A stretch of 28,039 nucleotides of DNA from JBGCDD01 sp045105075 (GCA_045105075.1 JBGCDD010000256.1:1-28039); one strand, 5' to 3'; numbered from the stretch's first letter, positions 7,553-15,828 are shown. Numbers and translations are program-made. The notes: generated by a model from the sequence alone, not told the origin.

Positions 7553-8481
7553 AACCGGCAAGCTGGCAGGAACTGATCTGGGCGGTGATCATCGCAGGGC
7601 TTGCCGCGTTTTGGCCGATGGTGGCCAACCCTTACTGGCTGGGTCTGGGGGTCGACACCATGATGTATGTCGCACTTGCCACGTCCTGGGCGCTGTTCTC
7701 TGGTCCGACGCATTACATTTCGCTGGCCACAGCCGCCTTCTTTGGCGTCGGCGGCTTTCTGGTCGGCTCGGGGATGAGCGATTATCAAATGTCGTTTTGG
7801 GTCATGGCGGGCGCGTCCGCCATTGTCGGCGCGCTGCTTGCGGCGCTGATTGGTCTGGCCACCTTGCGCCTGTCCGGGGTCTATTTCGTGATCTTCACGC
7901 TGGGTCTTGCCGAGATGATCCGCAATCTTGTCTCTTGGGTGCAAAACAATTTCCTGGGCTCACGCGGGCTCTATGTGCTGACGGATTTTCGCGATCAGCA
8001 CCTGTATTGGATGCTTTTGGTGGTGGCGGGCGCGGTCTATCTGCTCGGCTGGTTTGTCAGCCGCTCGCGCCTTGGTTTCGCGCTGCGCATCATTGGCGGT
8101 GACGAAACCGTGGCCCATCATGTGGGCATCAACACTGCGATGTCCAAGGTGATCCTGTTCACCACAACCGGCTTTTTTGCGGCCCTGGTTGGCGCCATCA
8201 TTGCCCCGCGTTGGAGCTATATCGAACCCAACCAAGTGTTCTCGCCACAACTCAGCTTTTTCGTGGTGATCATGGCGCTGCTGGGCGGATCCGGGCGATT
8301 GTGGGGGCCGCTGGTCGGGGTGATCCCGTTCCTTTTGATCTGGAATTGGGTCGACACGACATTCCCGAACCAATCGATCCTCGTGCTGGGCATCGCCTTT
8401 CTGGTCATCGTCTACGCCCTGCCGCAAGGCATGGTTGGACGTCTTGAGCAATTGCGCCATCACATGCGGGGGCGATCATGA
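7549..8481 (+). CDS. LIV-type ABC permease, LivM subfamily
   Basis: A 310-residue inner-membrane permease with around nine to ten hydrophobic segments. LivM-type landmarks are SWALFSGPTHYISLATAAFFGVGGF (first conserved block; here GPTHYISL replaces the usual G-x-x-G-x-x-S-x-G), LRLSGVYFVIFTLGLAEMIRN, and the ATPase-coupling loop SRSRLGFALRIIGGDETVAHHVGIN near residues 169-194. SFFVVIMALLGGSGRLWGPLVG is the conserved C-terminal membrane block. It pairs with the LivH-type subunit. Its start overlaps the upstream stop as ATGA and its own stop overlaps the next start the same way, so the transport genes are translationally coupled. Confidence 0.92.
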   Translation: MKPASWQELIWAVIIAGLAAFWPMVANPYWLGLGVDTMMYVALATSWALFSGPTHYISLATAAFFGVGGFLVGSGMSDYQMSFWVMAGASAIVGALLAALIGLATLRLSGVYFVIFTLGLAEMIRNLVSWVQNNFLGSRGLYVLTDFRDQHLYWMLLVVAGAVYLLGWFVSRSRLGFALRIIGGDETVAHHVGINTAMSKVILFTTTGFFAALVGAIIAPRWSYIEPNQVFSPQLSFFVVIMALLGGSGRLWGPLVGVIPFLLIWNWVDTTFPNQSILVLGIAFLVIVYALPQGMVGRLEQLRHHMRGRS

Positions 8482-9215
8482 GGCAATCGGGCGCTGTTTT
8501 GTCGGTCAAAGGCGTGACCAAGCGGTTTGGCGGGCTTGTGGCTGTGTCTGACATGTCCTTTGACGTCGCCGAGCACGAGATGATCGGCGTCATTGGCCCA
8601 AATGGGTCGGGCAAGACCACAATGCTGAACATGATCTCGGGCGCGTTCAAGCCAACTCAGGGGCGTATCGCGTTAAAAGGCCGGGTCATTTCCGACCTTT
8701 CGGCACAGAAAATTGCGCGCCAAGGGGTTGGCCGTACCTTTCAGTTGGTGCGGTTGCTGCCGGGCCTCAGTGTGCTGGAAAACGTGATGGCCGGTGCCGT
8801 TTTCGGCTATCGGCGCAGATGGGGCCCCGAGGCAGAAGATTTTGCGCACGACCTGCTCGATCGTGTCGGCCTTGATGCGATGTCGCATGCTCCGGTTTCG
8901 GCGCTGACTTACATTGATCAAAAGCGGGTCGAATTGGCCCGCACCCTGGCCGGAGAGCCGCAAGTTCTTTTGTTGGATGAATGGCTTGCCGGGCTGAACC
9001 CAACCGAGCTGGAAACCGGGATCGAGCTGATCCACGCGCTGCGCAACGAAGGGCGCACAGTGGTGATGGTCGAACATGTCATGGATGCAATCCGCTCGCT
9101 GTGCGACCGGTGCGTGGTCATGTCGTCAGGGGAAAAAATCGCCGAAGGCACGCCTGATGATGTGCTAAGCGACCGCGACGTGGTGCGGGCCTATTTGGGG
9201 GATGACGATGCTTGA
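8478..9215 (+). CDS. LIV-type ABC ATPase, LivG subfamily, with degenerate signature motif
   Basis: A 245-residue cytoplasmic ATPase. Walker A is GPNGSGKT at residues 40-47, the Q-loop glutamine is Q89 in GVGRTFQLVRLLPGLSVLENVM, Walker B is VLLLDE at 163-168 and the switch histidine is H200 in MVEHVMD. The ABC signature, normally L-S-Y-G-x-Q-R-R in this subfamily, reads LTYIDQKR at 143-150, so the central glycine is isoleucine. The residue after the catalytic glutamate is W169 where proline is usual. Because the signature of one ATPase completes the ATP site formed with Walker A of the partner, one of the two sites in the LivG-LivF dimer may be weak. The start overlaps the LivM stop and the stop overlaps the LivF start. 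Confidence 0.92.
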   Translation: MRQSGAVLSVKGVTKRFGGLVAVSDMSFDVAEHEMIGVIGPNGSGKTTMLNMISGAFKPTQGRIALKGRVISDLSAQKIARQGVGRTFQLVRLLPGLSVLENVMAGAVFGYRRRWGPEAEDFAHDLLDRVGLDAMSHAPVSALTYIDQKRVELARTLAGEPQVLLLDEWLAGLNPTELETGIELIHALRNEGRTVVMVEHVMDAIRSLCDRCVVMSSGEKIAEGTPDDVLSDRDVVRAYLGDDDA

Positions 9216-10353
9216 TGTGCGCGATCTATCGGCCGCCTACGGGCAGCATCCCGCGCTGAACGGGGTCAGCCTTACGGTTGAACCCGGCGAAATCGTGGTG
9301 ATCCTTGGCGCCAACGGGGCTGGCAAATCAACGCTGCTGCGCGCAATCTCGGGCATCTGCGAGGGCAAGGTCACCGGCGATGTGACGCTTGATGGTCAAT
9401 CGCTAAAGGGCAAAGGCGCCGACGAAATCGTTGAGCGCGGCGTGGCGCTGGTGCCCGAAGGGCGCGGCATTTTCGGCGATCTGACGGTCAAGGAAAACCT
9501 GATGCTGGGCGCCTATGCAAACCGGGCGCGCGATCACGAACAGGCCAACCTCGACCGGGTGCTGCAGCTGTTCCCCAAACTGCGCGAACGCCAGGGACAG
9601 ATCGCGCGCACCATGTCTGGGGGTGAACAGCAAATGGTGGCGATCGGGCGCGCGATGATGTCGGCGCCGCAAATTCTGATGCTGGATGAACCCTCGCTCG
9701 GGTTGTCGCCGCTCTTGTGCAAAGAACTGTTCCAGAACCTTGCGCATATCAAAACCCTGGGACTGGGTGTGTTGCTGGTAGAACAAAACGCCAAGCAAAG
9801 CCTGGCGATTTCTGACCGCGGCTATCTGCTGGAAAACACCAGGATCACCAAATCAGAAGACGCCGCACGCCTATCAAACGATCCAGCGGTTCAGGCGGCC
9901 TATCTGGGGGCAGGGCGCACATCGGCGTCCAAGGCCCAAGCCGAGAAACCCGCTAAATCACCGGTCACCGACGCCGCTCATACACCGTTTCACAGCCCCC
10001 ACGAAGCCACGCCTCGCCGCAGTGCGGACGAACAGATCGGCCTCTCGATCGACGATCTGGTCACCACAGCCACCCGCACCTCGGCGCAGGCCCCGCGCCA
10101 GGCCGCCGGCGACGTCGCGCGCGCGGCTGACCGGTTGGCCACCGACCGGATTTCGGTTGTGCTGAAGGATATCGAAGCAGCCGCCAAAGCTGCCAGATCA
10201 AAACGCCCCGCCATGCCGAGCGCGCGCGCCAGACCCGCATCCGGGCCTGCCAATGCGCCCGATGACCGCCCGCCCCCTGTGATCGAGGTTTACCGCAAAC
10301 CACGCGTAGAAGTTTACCGTCGTCGCCCTTCGGGGCAGTTTGAAAGGGATTGA
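9208..10353 (+). CDS. LIV-type ABC ATPase, LivF subfamily, with long C-terminal tail
   Basis: A 381-residue protein. Residues 1-235 are an ordinary LivF ATPase: Walker A GANGAGKS 34-41, VPEGRGIFGDLTVKENL 82-98, a full signature MSGGEQQM 136-143, Walker B ILMLDEP 156-162, and LLVEQNAK with a glutamine-adjacent switch region near 189-196. Usual LivF length is about 235-240. The remaining 145 residues are rich in Ala, Pro, Arg, Lys and Ser, look disordered apart from a helical stretch near DVARAADRLATDRISVVLKD, and end with a repeated IEVYRKP / VEVYRRRP motif. ATG 9208 was chosen over 9202 because the GGGGG before it gives a proper six-base spacing. The tail is in frame and continuous, with no sign of frameshift; the next gene starts only two bases after its stop. 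Confidence 0.92.
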   Translation: MLDVRDLSAAYGQHPALNGVSLTVEPGEIVVILGANGAGKSTLLRAISGICEGKVTGDVTLDGQSLKGKGADEIVERGVALVPEGRGIFGDLTVKENLMLGAYANRARDHEQANLDRVLQLFPKLRERQGQIARTMSGGEQQMVAIGRAMMSAPQILMLDEPSLGLSPLLCKELFQNLAHIKTLGLGVLLVEQNAKQSLAISDRGYLLENTRITKSEDAARLSNDPAVQAAYLGAGRTSASKAQAEKPAKSPVTDAAHTPFHSPHEATPRRSADEQIGLSIDDLVTTATRTSAQAPRQAAGDVARAADRLATDRISVVLKDIEAAAKAARSKRPAMPSARARPASGPANAPDDRPPPVIEVYRKPRVEVYRRRPSGQFERD

Positions 10354-10355
10354 AC

Positions 10356-11831
10356 ATGCTCGACTCGGCCAATACCGCGCCAACGATCAAAGGCCTTTAT
10401 ATCGACGGGCAATGGCAACAAGCGTCGCGCCAGTTTGACGATATCAACCCCTCTGACAACACGTTGTGGGCGCGCATCCCCGATGCAAGCGGCGCCGACA
10501 CCCGGCGCGCGATTGAGGCGGCGGCCAAAGCCTTTCCGGCCTGGTCCGCGCTCAAATTTCCGGAACGCGCGGATTATATGCTCAAGATCGCGGCCGTGAT
10601 TGAAAAACGTGCGCCGGATTTCGTGGCTGCCGCGCAGTCCGAGGGCGGCGGATGGCACGGAAAAGGGCTTTACGAGACCAAAGTCATGCCCGAAATGCTC
10701 AAGGCGGCCGCGGCCATGTGCTATGCCCCTGTCGGCGAGATTTTGCCCTCGCTCAATGGCAAAGTGTCCACAGCTGTTCGGGTTCCGATGGGCGTGATCG
10801 CGGTGATCAGCCCGTGGAATATGCCCGGCATTCTGGCCACGCGCCCGTTTTCAGTGCCCTTGGCGATGGGCAACACCATTGTGCTGAAACCATCCGAGGA
10901 AACCCCGTACCTGGGTGGTTTGTTCTTTGCCGAGGTCATGGACGAGGCCGGCGTGCCGCCCGGTGTGTTCAATGTTGTGACCTGTTCGCGTGACAGTGTG
11001 GCCGATGTCGGCGATGAGCTGGTGGACAATCCGATTGTCAAAGGGGTTGCCTTTACGGGTTCAGCCGCTGTCGGGCGTCGGATCGCGGCCAAATGCGGCG
11101 CGCATCTCAAGAAAGCGTGCATTGAATTGGGCGGCAAAGACAGCCTGATCGTGCTCGAGGATGCAGACATGGAGAGGGCGACCTCGGCGGCCAGTTTCGG
11201 CGCCTTCATGCATCAGGGCCAAATCTGCATGAGCGTTGAAAAGGTGCTGGTGCAGGAAAAGGTGTTTGATACGTTCCTCAAGGATTTTGTGGCGCGGGCC
11301 TCGCGGTTGAAGACCGGCAATGTTGCCGACAAGTCCAACATCATCGGGCCGCTGATCAATGACCGCCAGGCGGCGCGGGTCAAACATCAGCTGGATGACG
11401 CCGTGGCCAAAGGCGCCAAAATCGCCTTGGGGGGCCGCGTCAACGGGCGCTTTGTCGAGCCGACAATCGTGACCGATGTAACACCTGATATGGACATCTG
11501 GCGGGACGAGACATTTGGCCCGGTCGCCGTTGTTGTTCCGTTCAGGGATGACAGCGAAGCCATCGCGATGAACAACGACACCGAATACGGGCTGTCCGCG
11601 GGCATCATCACCCGCGACGAGCATCGCGCCATGGAAATCGCCAACCGACTTGAAACTGGTATGTGTCACGTCAACTGCGCCACCATCAACGATGAGGCCC
11701 ACGCGCCGTTTGGCGGCACCAAGGCCAGCGGTGTCGGGCGATATGGCGGGCGTTGGTCGCTCGAAAGCTTTTCCGAAACCCGCTGGATCACCTTTGATCG
11801 CGGCCAGAAACCCTTTCCGCCGGTGTTTTGA
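10356..11831 (+). CDS. NAD(P)-dependent aldehyde dehydrogenase, aromatic/vanillin-type by context
   Basis: A 491-residue ALDH-superfamily enzyme of normal length, oxidising an aldehyde to its acid. The catalytic set is complete: N155 in ISPWNMP, FTGS at 233-236 of the cofactor site, general base E257 in ELGGKD, nucleophile C291 in GQICMS, and the EIFGP-equivalent DETFGPVAVV near residue 387. The tail APFGGTKASGVGRYGG is standard. GQICMS and the lack of a fused domain fit the benzaldehyde/vanillin/coniferyl aldehyde clade, but succinate-semialdehyde and similar enzymes are close relatives. ATG 10356 is preferred over the TTG at 10350 because AAAGGG lies eight bases upstream. Gene order, following the transporter and preceding an alcohol-dehydrogenase-like SDR, suggests alcohol to aldehyde to acid oxidation of the imported compound. 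Confidence 0.9.
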   Translation: MLDSANTAPTIKGLYIDGQWQQASRQFDDINPSDNTLWARIPDASGADTRRAIEAAAKAFPAWSALKFPERADYMLKIAAVIEKRAPDFVAAAQSEGGGWHGKGLYETKVMPEMLKAAAAMCYAPVGEILPSLNGKVSTAVRVPMGVIAVISPWNMPGILATRPFSVPLAMGNTIVLKPSEETPYLGGLFFAEVMDEAGVPPGVFNVVTCSRDSVADVGDELVDNPIVKGVAFTGSAAVGRRIAAKCGAHLKKACIELGGKDSLIVLEDADMERATSAASFGAFMHQGQICMSVEKVLVQEKVFDTFLKDFVARASRLKTGNVADKSNIIGPLINDRQAARVKHQLDDAVAKGAKIALGGRVNGRFVEPTIVTDVTPDMDIWRDETFGPVAVVVPFRDDSEAIAMNNDTEYGLSAGIITRDEHRAMEIANRLETGMCHVNCATINDEAHAPFGGTKASGVGRYGGRWSLESFSETRWITFDRGQKPFPPVF

Positions 11832-11833
11832 TC

Positions 11834-12622
11834 ATGAAAGATATCGTCAAAGGCAAACGGATTGTGGTGACCGGCTCGTCCTCGGGGATTGGGCTGGAAA
11901 CGGCGCGGGTGCTGTCGGAACAAGGCGCCGAGGTGCTGGGCGTCGACGTCAACAAAAACTTTGATCATGTTGACGAGTTTTACCGCGCAGATCTGTCCGA
12001 CCCGCGCACGATTGACGCGCTGGTTGACGTCTTGCCCGATGACATTGACGGGCTGGTGAACAATGCCGGGCTGCCGCCGACGCAGCCCGCAAACCGGCTG
12101 TTGTTGGTCAACCTGATCGGACTGAAACGTCTGACCCACGGGTTGATCCCGAAACTGGCGAATGGCGCAAGCATTGTGAATGTCGCCTCGCTGGCGGGAC
12201 ACGGCTGGCCCAAAGCCGTCGATGCTGTCAAAGCCGCAGAGCATCTGGATTACCATAACGTCGATGAGTTTATCGACCGTTGGAAAGTCTCGTCTGAGGG
12301 CGGGCGCAGCTATTTCTTTTCCAAAGAAGTGCTGATCGTGTGGACCATGCAGAACCGCTGGACCTGGCGCGACCGGGGCATTCGCATGAACGCCGTCAGC
12401 CCCGGACCTGTGGACACGCCCATTCTGGGTGACTTCATCCAGACCTTGGGGGACCGCGCCAAAGAAGACCGCGACACGATGGACCGGCCCGGCACGCCGC
12501 AAGACATCGCCCCCGTGATCATGTTTTTGCTGTCGGACATGACCCAGTGGATCAGGGGTTTTAACATTCAAGCCGACGGTGGCATGGCGTCAAATCTGAC
12601 GTGCATGGCGCACGGACTTTAG
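11834..12622 (+). CDS. SDR dehydrogenase, coniferyl-alcohol dehydrogenase / 3-alpha-HSD type
   Basis: A 262-residue classical SDR with complete motifs: TGSSSGIG at 13-20, NNAG at 76-79, catalytic S119 in VASLAG, and Y160/K164 in SYFFSKEVLIVWT. The short central region between NNAG and the serine, the long insert with PKAVDAVKAAEHLDYHNVDE before the tyrosine, and SPGPVDTPILGDF near 189-201 are typical of the coniferyl-alcohol dehydrogenase and 3-alpha-hydroxysteroid dehydrogenase subgroup. Expected reaction: NAD-dependent oxidation of an alcohol or hydroxy group to aldehyde or ketone. The in-frame TTG at 11828 was passed over for ATG 11834. It starts two bases after the ALDH stop, so both enzymes are co-transcribed with the ABC importer. 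Subgroup confident, substrate inferred. Confidence 0.88.
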   Translation: MKDIVKGKRIVVTGSSSGIGLETARVLSEQGAEVLGVDVNKNFDHVDEFYRADLSDPRTIDALVDVLPDDIDGLVNNAGLPPTQPANRLLLVNLIGLKRLTHGLIPKLANGASIVNVASLAGHGWPKAVDAVKAAEHLDYHNVDEFIDRWKVSSEGGRSYFFSKEVLIVWTMQNRWTWRDRGIRMNAVSPGPVDTPILGDFIQTLGDRAKEDRDTMDRPGTPQDIAPVIMFLLSDMTQWIRGFNIQADGGMASNLTCMAHGL

Positions 12623-12635
12623 GGAGTAAGGTAAG

Positions 12636-14159
12636 ATGGGCATTCTGGGCTGGTTCATTCTCATTGTTATCATTGCCGCTGTCGTCATCGCACTTGCGGC
12701 GTGGTGGTACGAACGCGCCACAAACGAAGTCAGCCTGTTGCGCACTGGCGTGGGCGGGCGCCGGGTGGTCATTGATGGCGGTGTGCTGGCGATCCCCTAT
12801 TTTCACGAAATCAGCCGCGTCAACATGGCCACTCTGCGTTTGGATGTGAACCGGCGCGGCGAGTCGTCATTGATCACCCAGGACCGCTTGCGCGTCGATG
12901 TCGGGGCCGAGTTCTACGTCTCGGTCACGCCTGACGAAGCGGCGATCACCCGCGCCGCGCAAACCCTCGGCAAGCGCACCTTTCAACGTGACGAGCTGCG
13001 CGATTTGATCGATGGGATGATGGTTGACGCGCTGCGCTCGGTTGCGGCGCGTATGACAATGGACGAGCTGCACGAAAACCGCGCGCAGTTTGTGCGTGAA
13101 GTGCGCGAGGGGTTAAAAGACACTTTGTCCCGCTATGGCTTGCAGCTGGACTCGGTGTCGTTGACTGCGCTTGATCAGACCCCGTTTGCGGCGCTTGATG
13201 AAAACAACGCGTTCAACGCGGTGGGCATGCGCAAGCTGGCCGAGGTCATTGCCAAGTCGAAAAAGGAACGCGCCGAGATCGACGCCGACAGCGAGGTGTC
13301 CGTGCGCCGTGCCGGAATGGAAGCGGCGCGCAAACGTCTCGAGATCGACCTCGAGGAACGCCGCGCCGAGATTGCCCAGCAACAGGAGATCGAAACCCTC
13401 GCGGCGGCTCAGATCGCTGAAGTCGCCAAGCAAAAGGCCGAAAGCGAGCGGGCGGCGATGACGGCCAAAATCGACATGGAACAATCTATCCAGACCGCCG
13501 AAGTCGCACGCGAGCAAGCGTTGAGCATTGCCGAACAAGACCGCCTTATTGCGATTGCGGCCAAAAGCCAGGAAGAAAGCCGTGCGCAAGTTGACGCCGA
13601 TGCGGCACGGGTTGATGCGGTGCGCGCCGCCGAGGCGGTGGAAACCGCCCGCGCAATGGCCGAGTCGGAACGGCGCAGCGAACTGACCCGCATCTCGGCG
13701 GAAGCAGAGGCAAAGACCGCAGCCCTGCGCGCAGCGATTGCCGCGGAAAGCGACAAGGCCACCGCAAAAGACAAAGCTGCCGCGCGCCGCGAAGAAGCCG
13801 AAGCCGACAAGGCCGTGAAAATTGCCCAGGCCGACGCCGCCCGTGCCCGGATCGAGGCTGAAAATGCACGCTCCGAAGCCTTGGTTGCGATGGAGTTGGA
13901 AATGGCCCGCCTTGAAGCGATGCCAAAAATCGTCGGTGAGATGGTGAAACCGGCGGAAAAGATCAAATCGATCAACGTCAATCATGTGACAGGTCTGGGT
14001 GGGTCCGGCAGTGACACAGGGCCCAAATCTCCGGTTGCCTCGGCCATGGACTCTATCATGGAGATGGCCGTGCAATACCCGATGCTCAAGAAGATTGGTG
14101 ATCAGATGGGCGTGTCATTGGACGAAACACTGGATCCCAAAAAGTCGAAAGACAGCTAG
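12636..14159 (+). CDS. Flotillin-like SPFH-domain membrane protein
   Basis: A 507-residue protein. Residues 3-24 are one hydrophobic helix (GWFILIVIIAAVVIALAAWW), followed by the SPFH/band-7 domain, about residues 30-190, with VLAIPYFHEISRVNMATLRLDV and a DVGAEFYVSVTP core. Residues about 205-450 are a long Ala/Glu/Lys/Arg-rich coiled coil with many AE and EA repeats, the flotillin domain, and the end is a loose Gly/Ser segment then MAVQYPMLKKIGDQMG. Bacterial flotillins (FloT/YqiK type) scaffold ordered membrane patches. AAGGT precedes the ATG, and only 13 bases separate it from the SDR, so it reads from the catabolic operon; whether it serves that pathway or simply neighbours it is not known. 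A strong hairpin follows. Confidence 0.9.
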   Translation: MGILGWFILIVIIAAVVIALAAWWYERATNEVSLLRTGVGGRRVVIDGGVLAIPYFHEISRVNMATLRLDVNRRGESSLITQDRLRVDVGAEFYVSVTPDEAAITRAAQTLGKRTFQRDELRDLIDGMMVDALRSVAARMTMDELHENRAQFVREVREGLKDTLSRYGLQLDSVSLTALDQTPFAALDENNAFNAVGMRKLAEVIAKSKKERAEIDADSEVSVRRAGMEAARKRLEIDLEERRAEIAQQQEIETLAAAQIAEVAKQKAESERAAMTAKIDMEQSIQTAEVAREQALSIAEQDRLIAIAAKSQEESRAQVDADAARVDAVRAAEAVETARAMAESERRSELTRISAEAEAKTAALRAAIAAESDKATAKDKAAARREEAEADKAVKIAQADAARARIEAENARSEALVAMELEMARLEAMPKIVGEMVKPAEKIKSINVNHVTGLGGSGSDTGPKSPVASAMDSIMEMAVQYPMLKKIGDQMGVSLDETLDPKKSKDS

Positions 14160-14171
14160 GCAATCGCCAAA

Positions 14172-14197
14172 AAGGGCACCGGCTGACCGGTGCCCTT
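14172..14197. terminator. Bidirectional hairpin terminator between flotillin and rtcB genes
   Basis: A perfect 11-pair stem, AAGGGCACCGG (14172-14182) with CCGGTGCCCTT (14187-14197), around the loop CTGA, fills the gap between two converging genes. The A-run before it (14169-14173) gives a U-run for the leftward transcript; the rightward side has only a weak T content. It most likely ends transcription from both sides. Confidence 0.8.
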
Positions 14198-14202
14198 GGG
14201 TG

Positions 14203-15615
14203 TTATCTGCGCCGTTTCGTGCGGCGGGTATAGCGCGGCATTTCGCCGGCCATGATGCTGCCAAACGGATCGATCCAATCGACGATCTGCGCCAGATCAA
14301 ACGACTCGATCTGGGCGGATACGGCCGCCGCCGGTTTATAGCTGGACGGCAATTCCGACGCATCGACCTTGCCGCAATGGAACCGCACATCAAGACCTTC
14401 GGTCTCTTCTGCAAGCGCCTGATCGGCGGTTTTCGCCCCCAACCTGCGCATATGCTCGGTGCGCGACCAGTTGCGCCCGGCGCCATGCGGGCTGAACCCC
14501 AAAGCATGCGGCGCATCGGATCCGCGCACGATCAACACAGGCTCCGCCATGTTCAGCGGAATGATCGTGCGCCCTTGCGGGTCGGCATCCGCGGCAAATT
14601 CTGCCCAGCCCGGCGTCGCCCCTTTGCCGTGCAGATAGACATCACCGCGACGGAACACAAAGTTGTGCTCGTTCCAGAACCGCTCGCCCGCCGACGCGCC
14701 ACAGGCCACCATTGTGGCTTGATGCAGCGCGTTATGGTTGGCTTTTGTCCACCACCGGATCAGCTGCAACGCCTCCCAATAGGCCTGACCATCCTCGCTG
14801 TCAGCGGGGATCCAGGCGTTTTGCTTCAACGTTTTGGGCGAATGGCGACGGCGGTACTGTTCGGCCACCTCCATGCCGGCCTTGTACAGCTTTGCCCCCG
14901 GCCCGCGCGAGCCATGGTGCGTGATCAACGCCGTGCGCCCGGTCTGACGCGAACGCCCGACAAACAGGAAATGGTTGCCATCACCCTGCGTGCCCATCTG
15001 CTCCTGTGCCGCGTGCAGAATTTTGCCGCTGTTCAAGAACCGGTTGGCGCGAAACCCATCCATCAGATCAAGCGACACGGTGAAACGCTGCCCTTGCGGG
15101 CGACCACCGGGCCCAAAATGGGTCACTTTGCTGGCCGCGTCCAAAACGGCTGCGGGGTCTGCATCGCCCAGATCGGTGAACATCAGCGAACAACAGATAT
15201 CCGCAGAATGCATGCCGGGATGGATCGCGTTATGCGCCGCCACCACACCGCCCACAGGAATCGTGCCCACAGGCCCTGCTGGACAAGCATCGGGCATGAT
15301 CGCCCCGCCCACAACCGTAGGTGTGCGCATCACAGCGCGCATGGTTTCACGCACCTTTTGCAGGTTGTTCTCTTCATCGGCGTCCGCAGGGATCAGGTTC
15401 TCGTGGAACGCAATTGCGCCGGGTGCGTGCAGGTCAAATTGCTCAACGGGTGGGGGAATCTCGGTGGCCAGTTCGGCGCGGATCGAGGCAACATCGTTAC
15501 CATCCTGCTGCATTGAATTGGCGCGCTCCAAAAGCTCCTTGAACTGAGGTCCGGGTGTGTGGCCCCAGTTTTTCAGATCGGTGCCGGTCAATTGTGTCAT
15601 CGTCAGGTCTTCCAT
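14203..15615 (-). CDS. rtcB: RtcB-family 3'-phosphate RNA ligase
   Basis: A 470-residue member of the RtcB family, which joins RNA 2',3'-cyclic phosphate or 3'-phosphate ends to 5'-OH ends using GTP and Mn2+ in RNA repair. Visible conserved blocks are QGDGNHFLFVG, LITHHGSRGPG, EHNFVFRRG, VLIVRGSDAP and the guanylylation motif SPHGAGRNWSRTE with the nucleophilic histidine. The N-terminal metal block differs from the E. coli form: MPDACPAGPVGTIPVGG and MHSADICCSLMF replace the usual D-x-H-x-G-K-G and V-D-I-G-C-G. An upstream in-frame ATG at 15714 has AAAGGG touching it, too close; AAGGA seven bases before 15615 gives the best start, with 15618 and 15600 (MTQLTGTDL) as alternatives. No rtcA is seen. 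Divergent rtcR points to sigma-54 control. Confidence 0.88.
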   Translation of the reverse strand: MEDLTMTQLTGTDLKNWGHTPGPQFKELLERANSMQQDGNDVASIRAELATEIPPPVEQFDLHAPGAIAFHENLIPADADEENNLQKVRETMRAVMRTPTVVGGAIMPDACPAGPVGTIPVGGVVAAHNAIHPGMHSADICCSLMFTDLGDADPAAVLDAASKVTHFGPGGRPQGQRFTVSLDLMDGFRANRFLNSGKILHAAQEQMGTQGDGNHFLFVGRSRQTGRTALITHHGSRGPGAKLYKAGMEVAEQYRRRHSPKTLKQNAWIPADSEDGQAYWEALQLIRWWTKANHNALHQATMVACGASAGERFWNEHNFVFRRGDVYLHGKGATPGWAEFAADADPQGRTIIPLNMAEPVLIVRGSDAPHALGFSPHGAGRNWSRTEHMRRLGAKTADQALAEETEGLDVRFHCGKVDASELPSSYKPAAAVSAQIESFDLAQIVDWIDPFGSIMAGEMPRYTRRTKRRR

Positions 15616-15662
15616 CATCTCATCCTTCGTCAATGTCCCCAGCCAGGGGTGACAGCCGTGGC

Positions 15663-15694
15663 GGGGCAGGTCGGGAATGGGCCCGTCCTGCCCC
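15663..15694 (-). promoter_or_regulatory. Hairpin in the rtcB leader
   Basis: Arms GGGGCAGG (15663-15670) and CCTGCCCC (15687-15694), extended by CGGG with CCCG after one mismatch, enclose the loop AATGGG, about 48 bases before the rtcB start codon. On the + strand it is followed by TTTT, but no rightward gene precedes it, so a role in the rtcB mRNA leader is more likely than termination. Confidence 0.45.
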
Positions 15695-15828
15695 TTTTGG
15701 GGATGCGAATTCATCCCTTTGCTTGGCTTTCTACTTTCGGTGATCTTGTTTTGGCAGATTTCCGGCGGATGCCCTAAGGAAACTCAATTGTGAATTAAGT
15801 CGTTGATTAAAAACATGAAAATCGGATA

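Noticed and set aside
11666..12571. 301-codon minus-strand frame opposite the ALDH end and the coniferyl-type SDR
   Set aside because: GC-rich third positions keep antisense frames open; the sense strand has complete SDR motifs.
13999..15516. 505-codon plus-strand frame across the flotillin end and rtcB
   Set aside because: It crosses a terminator hairpin and is antisense to a well-conserved RtcB.
15615..15714. rtcB start at 15714
   Set aside because: Its AAAGGG touches the ATG, and the added residues read through the leader hairpin; 15615 has proper AAGGA spacing.
15753..15766. GG-N10-GC on the plus strand reading towards rtcR
   Set aside because: It matches only the minimal spacing (CGGCG at -12), and activator genes of this type are usually not sigma-54 dependent.
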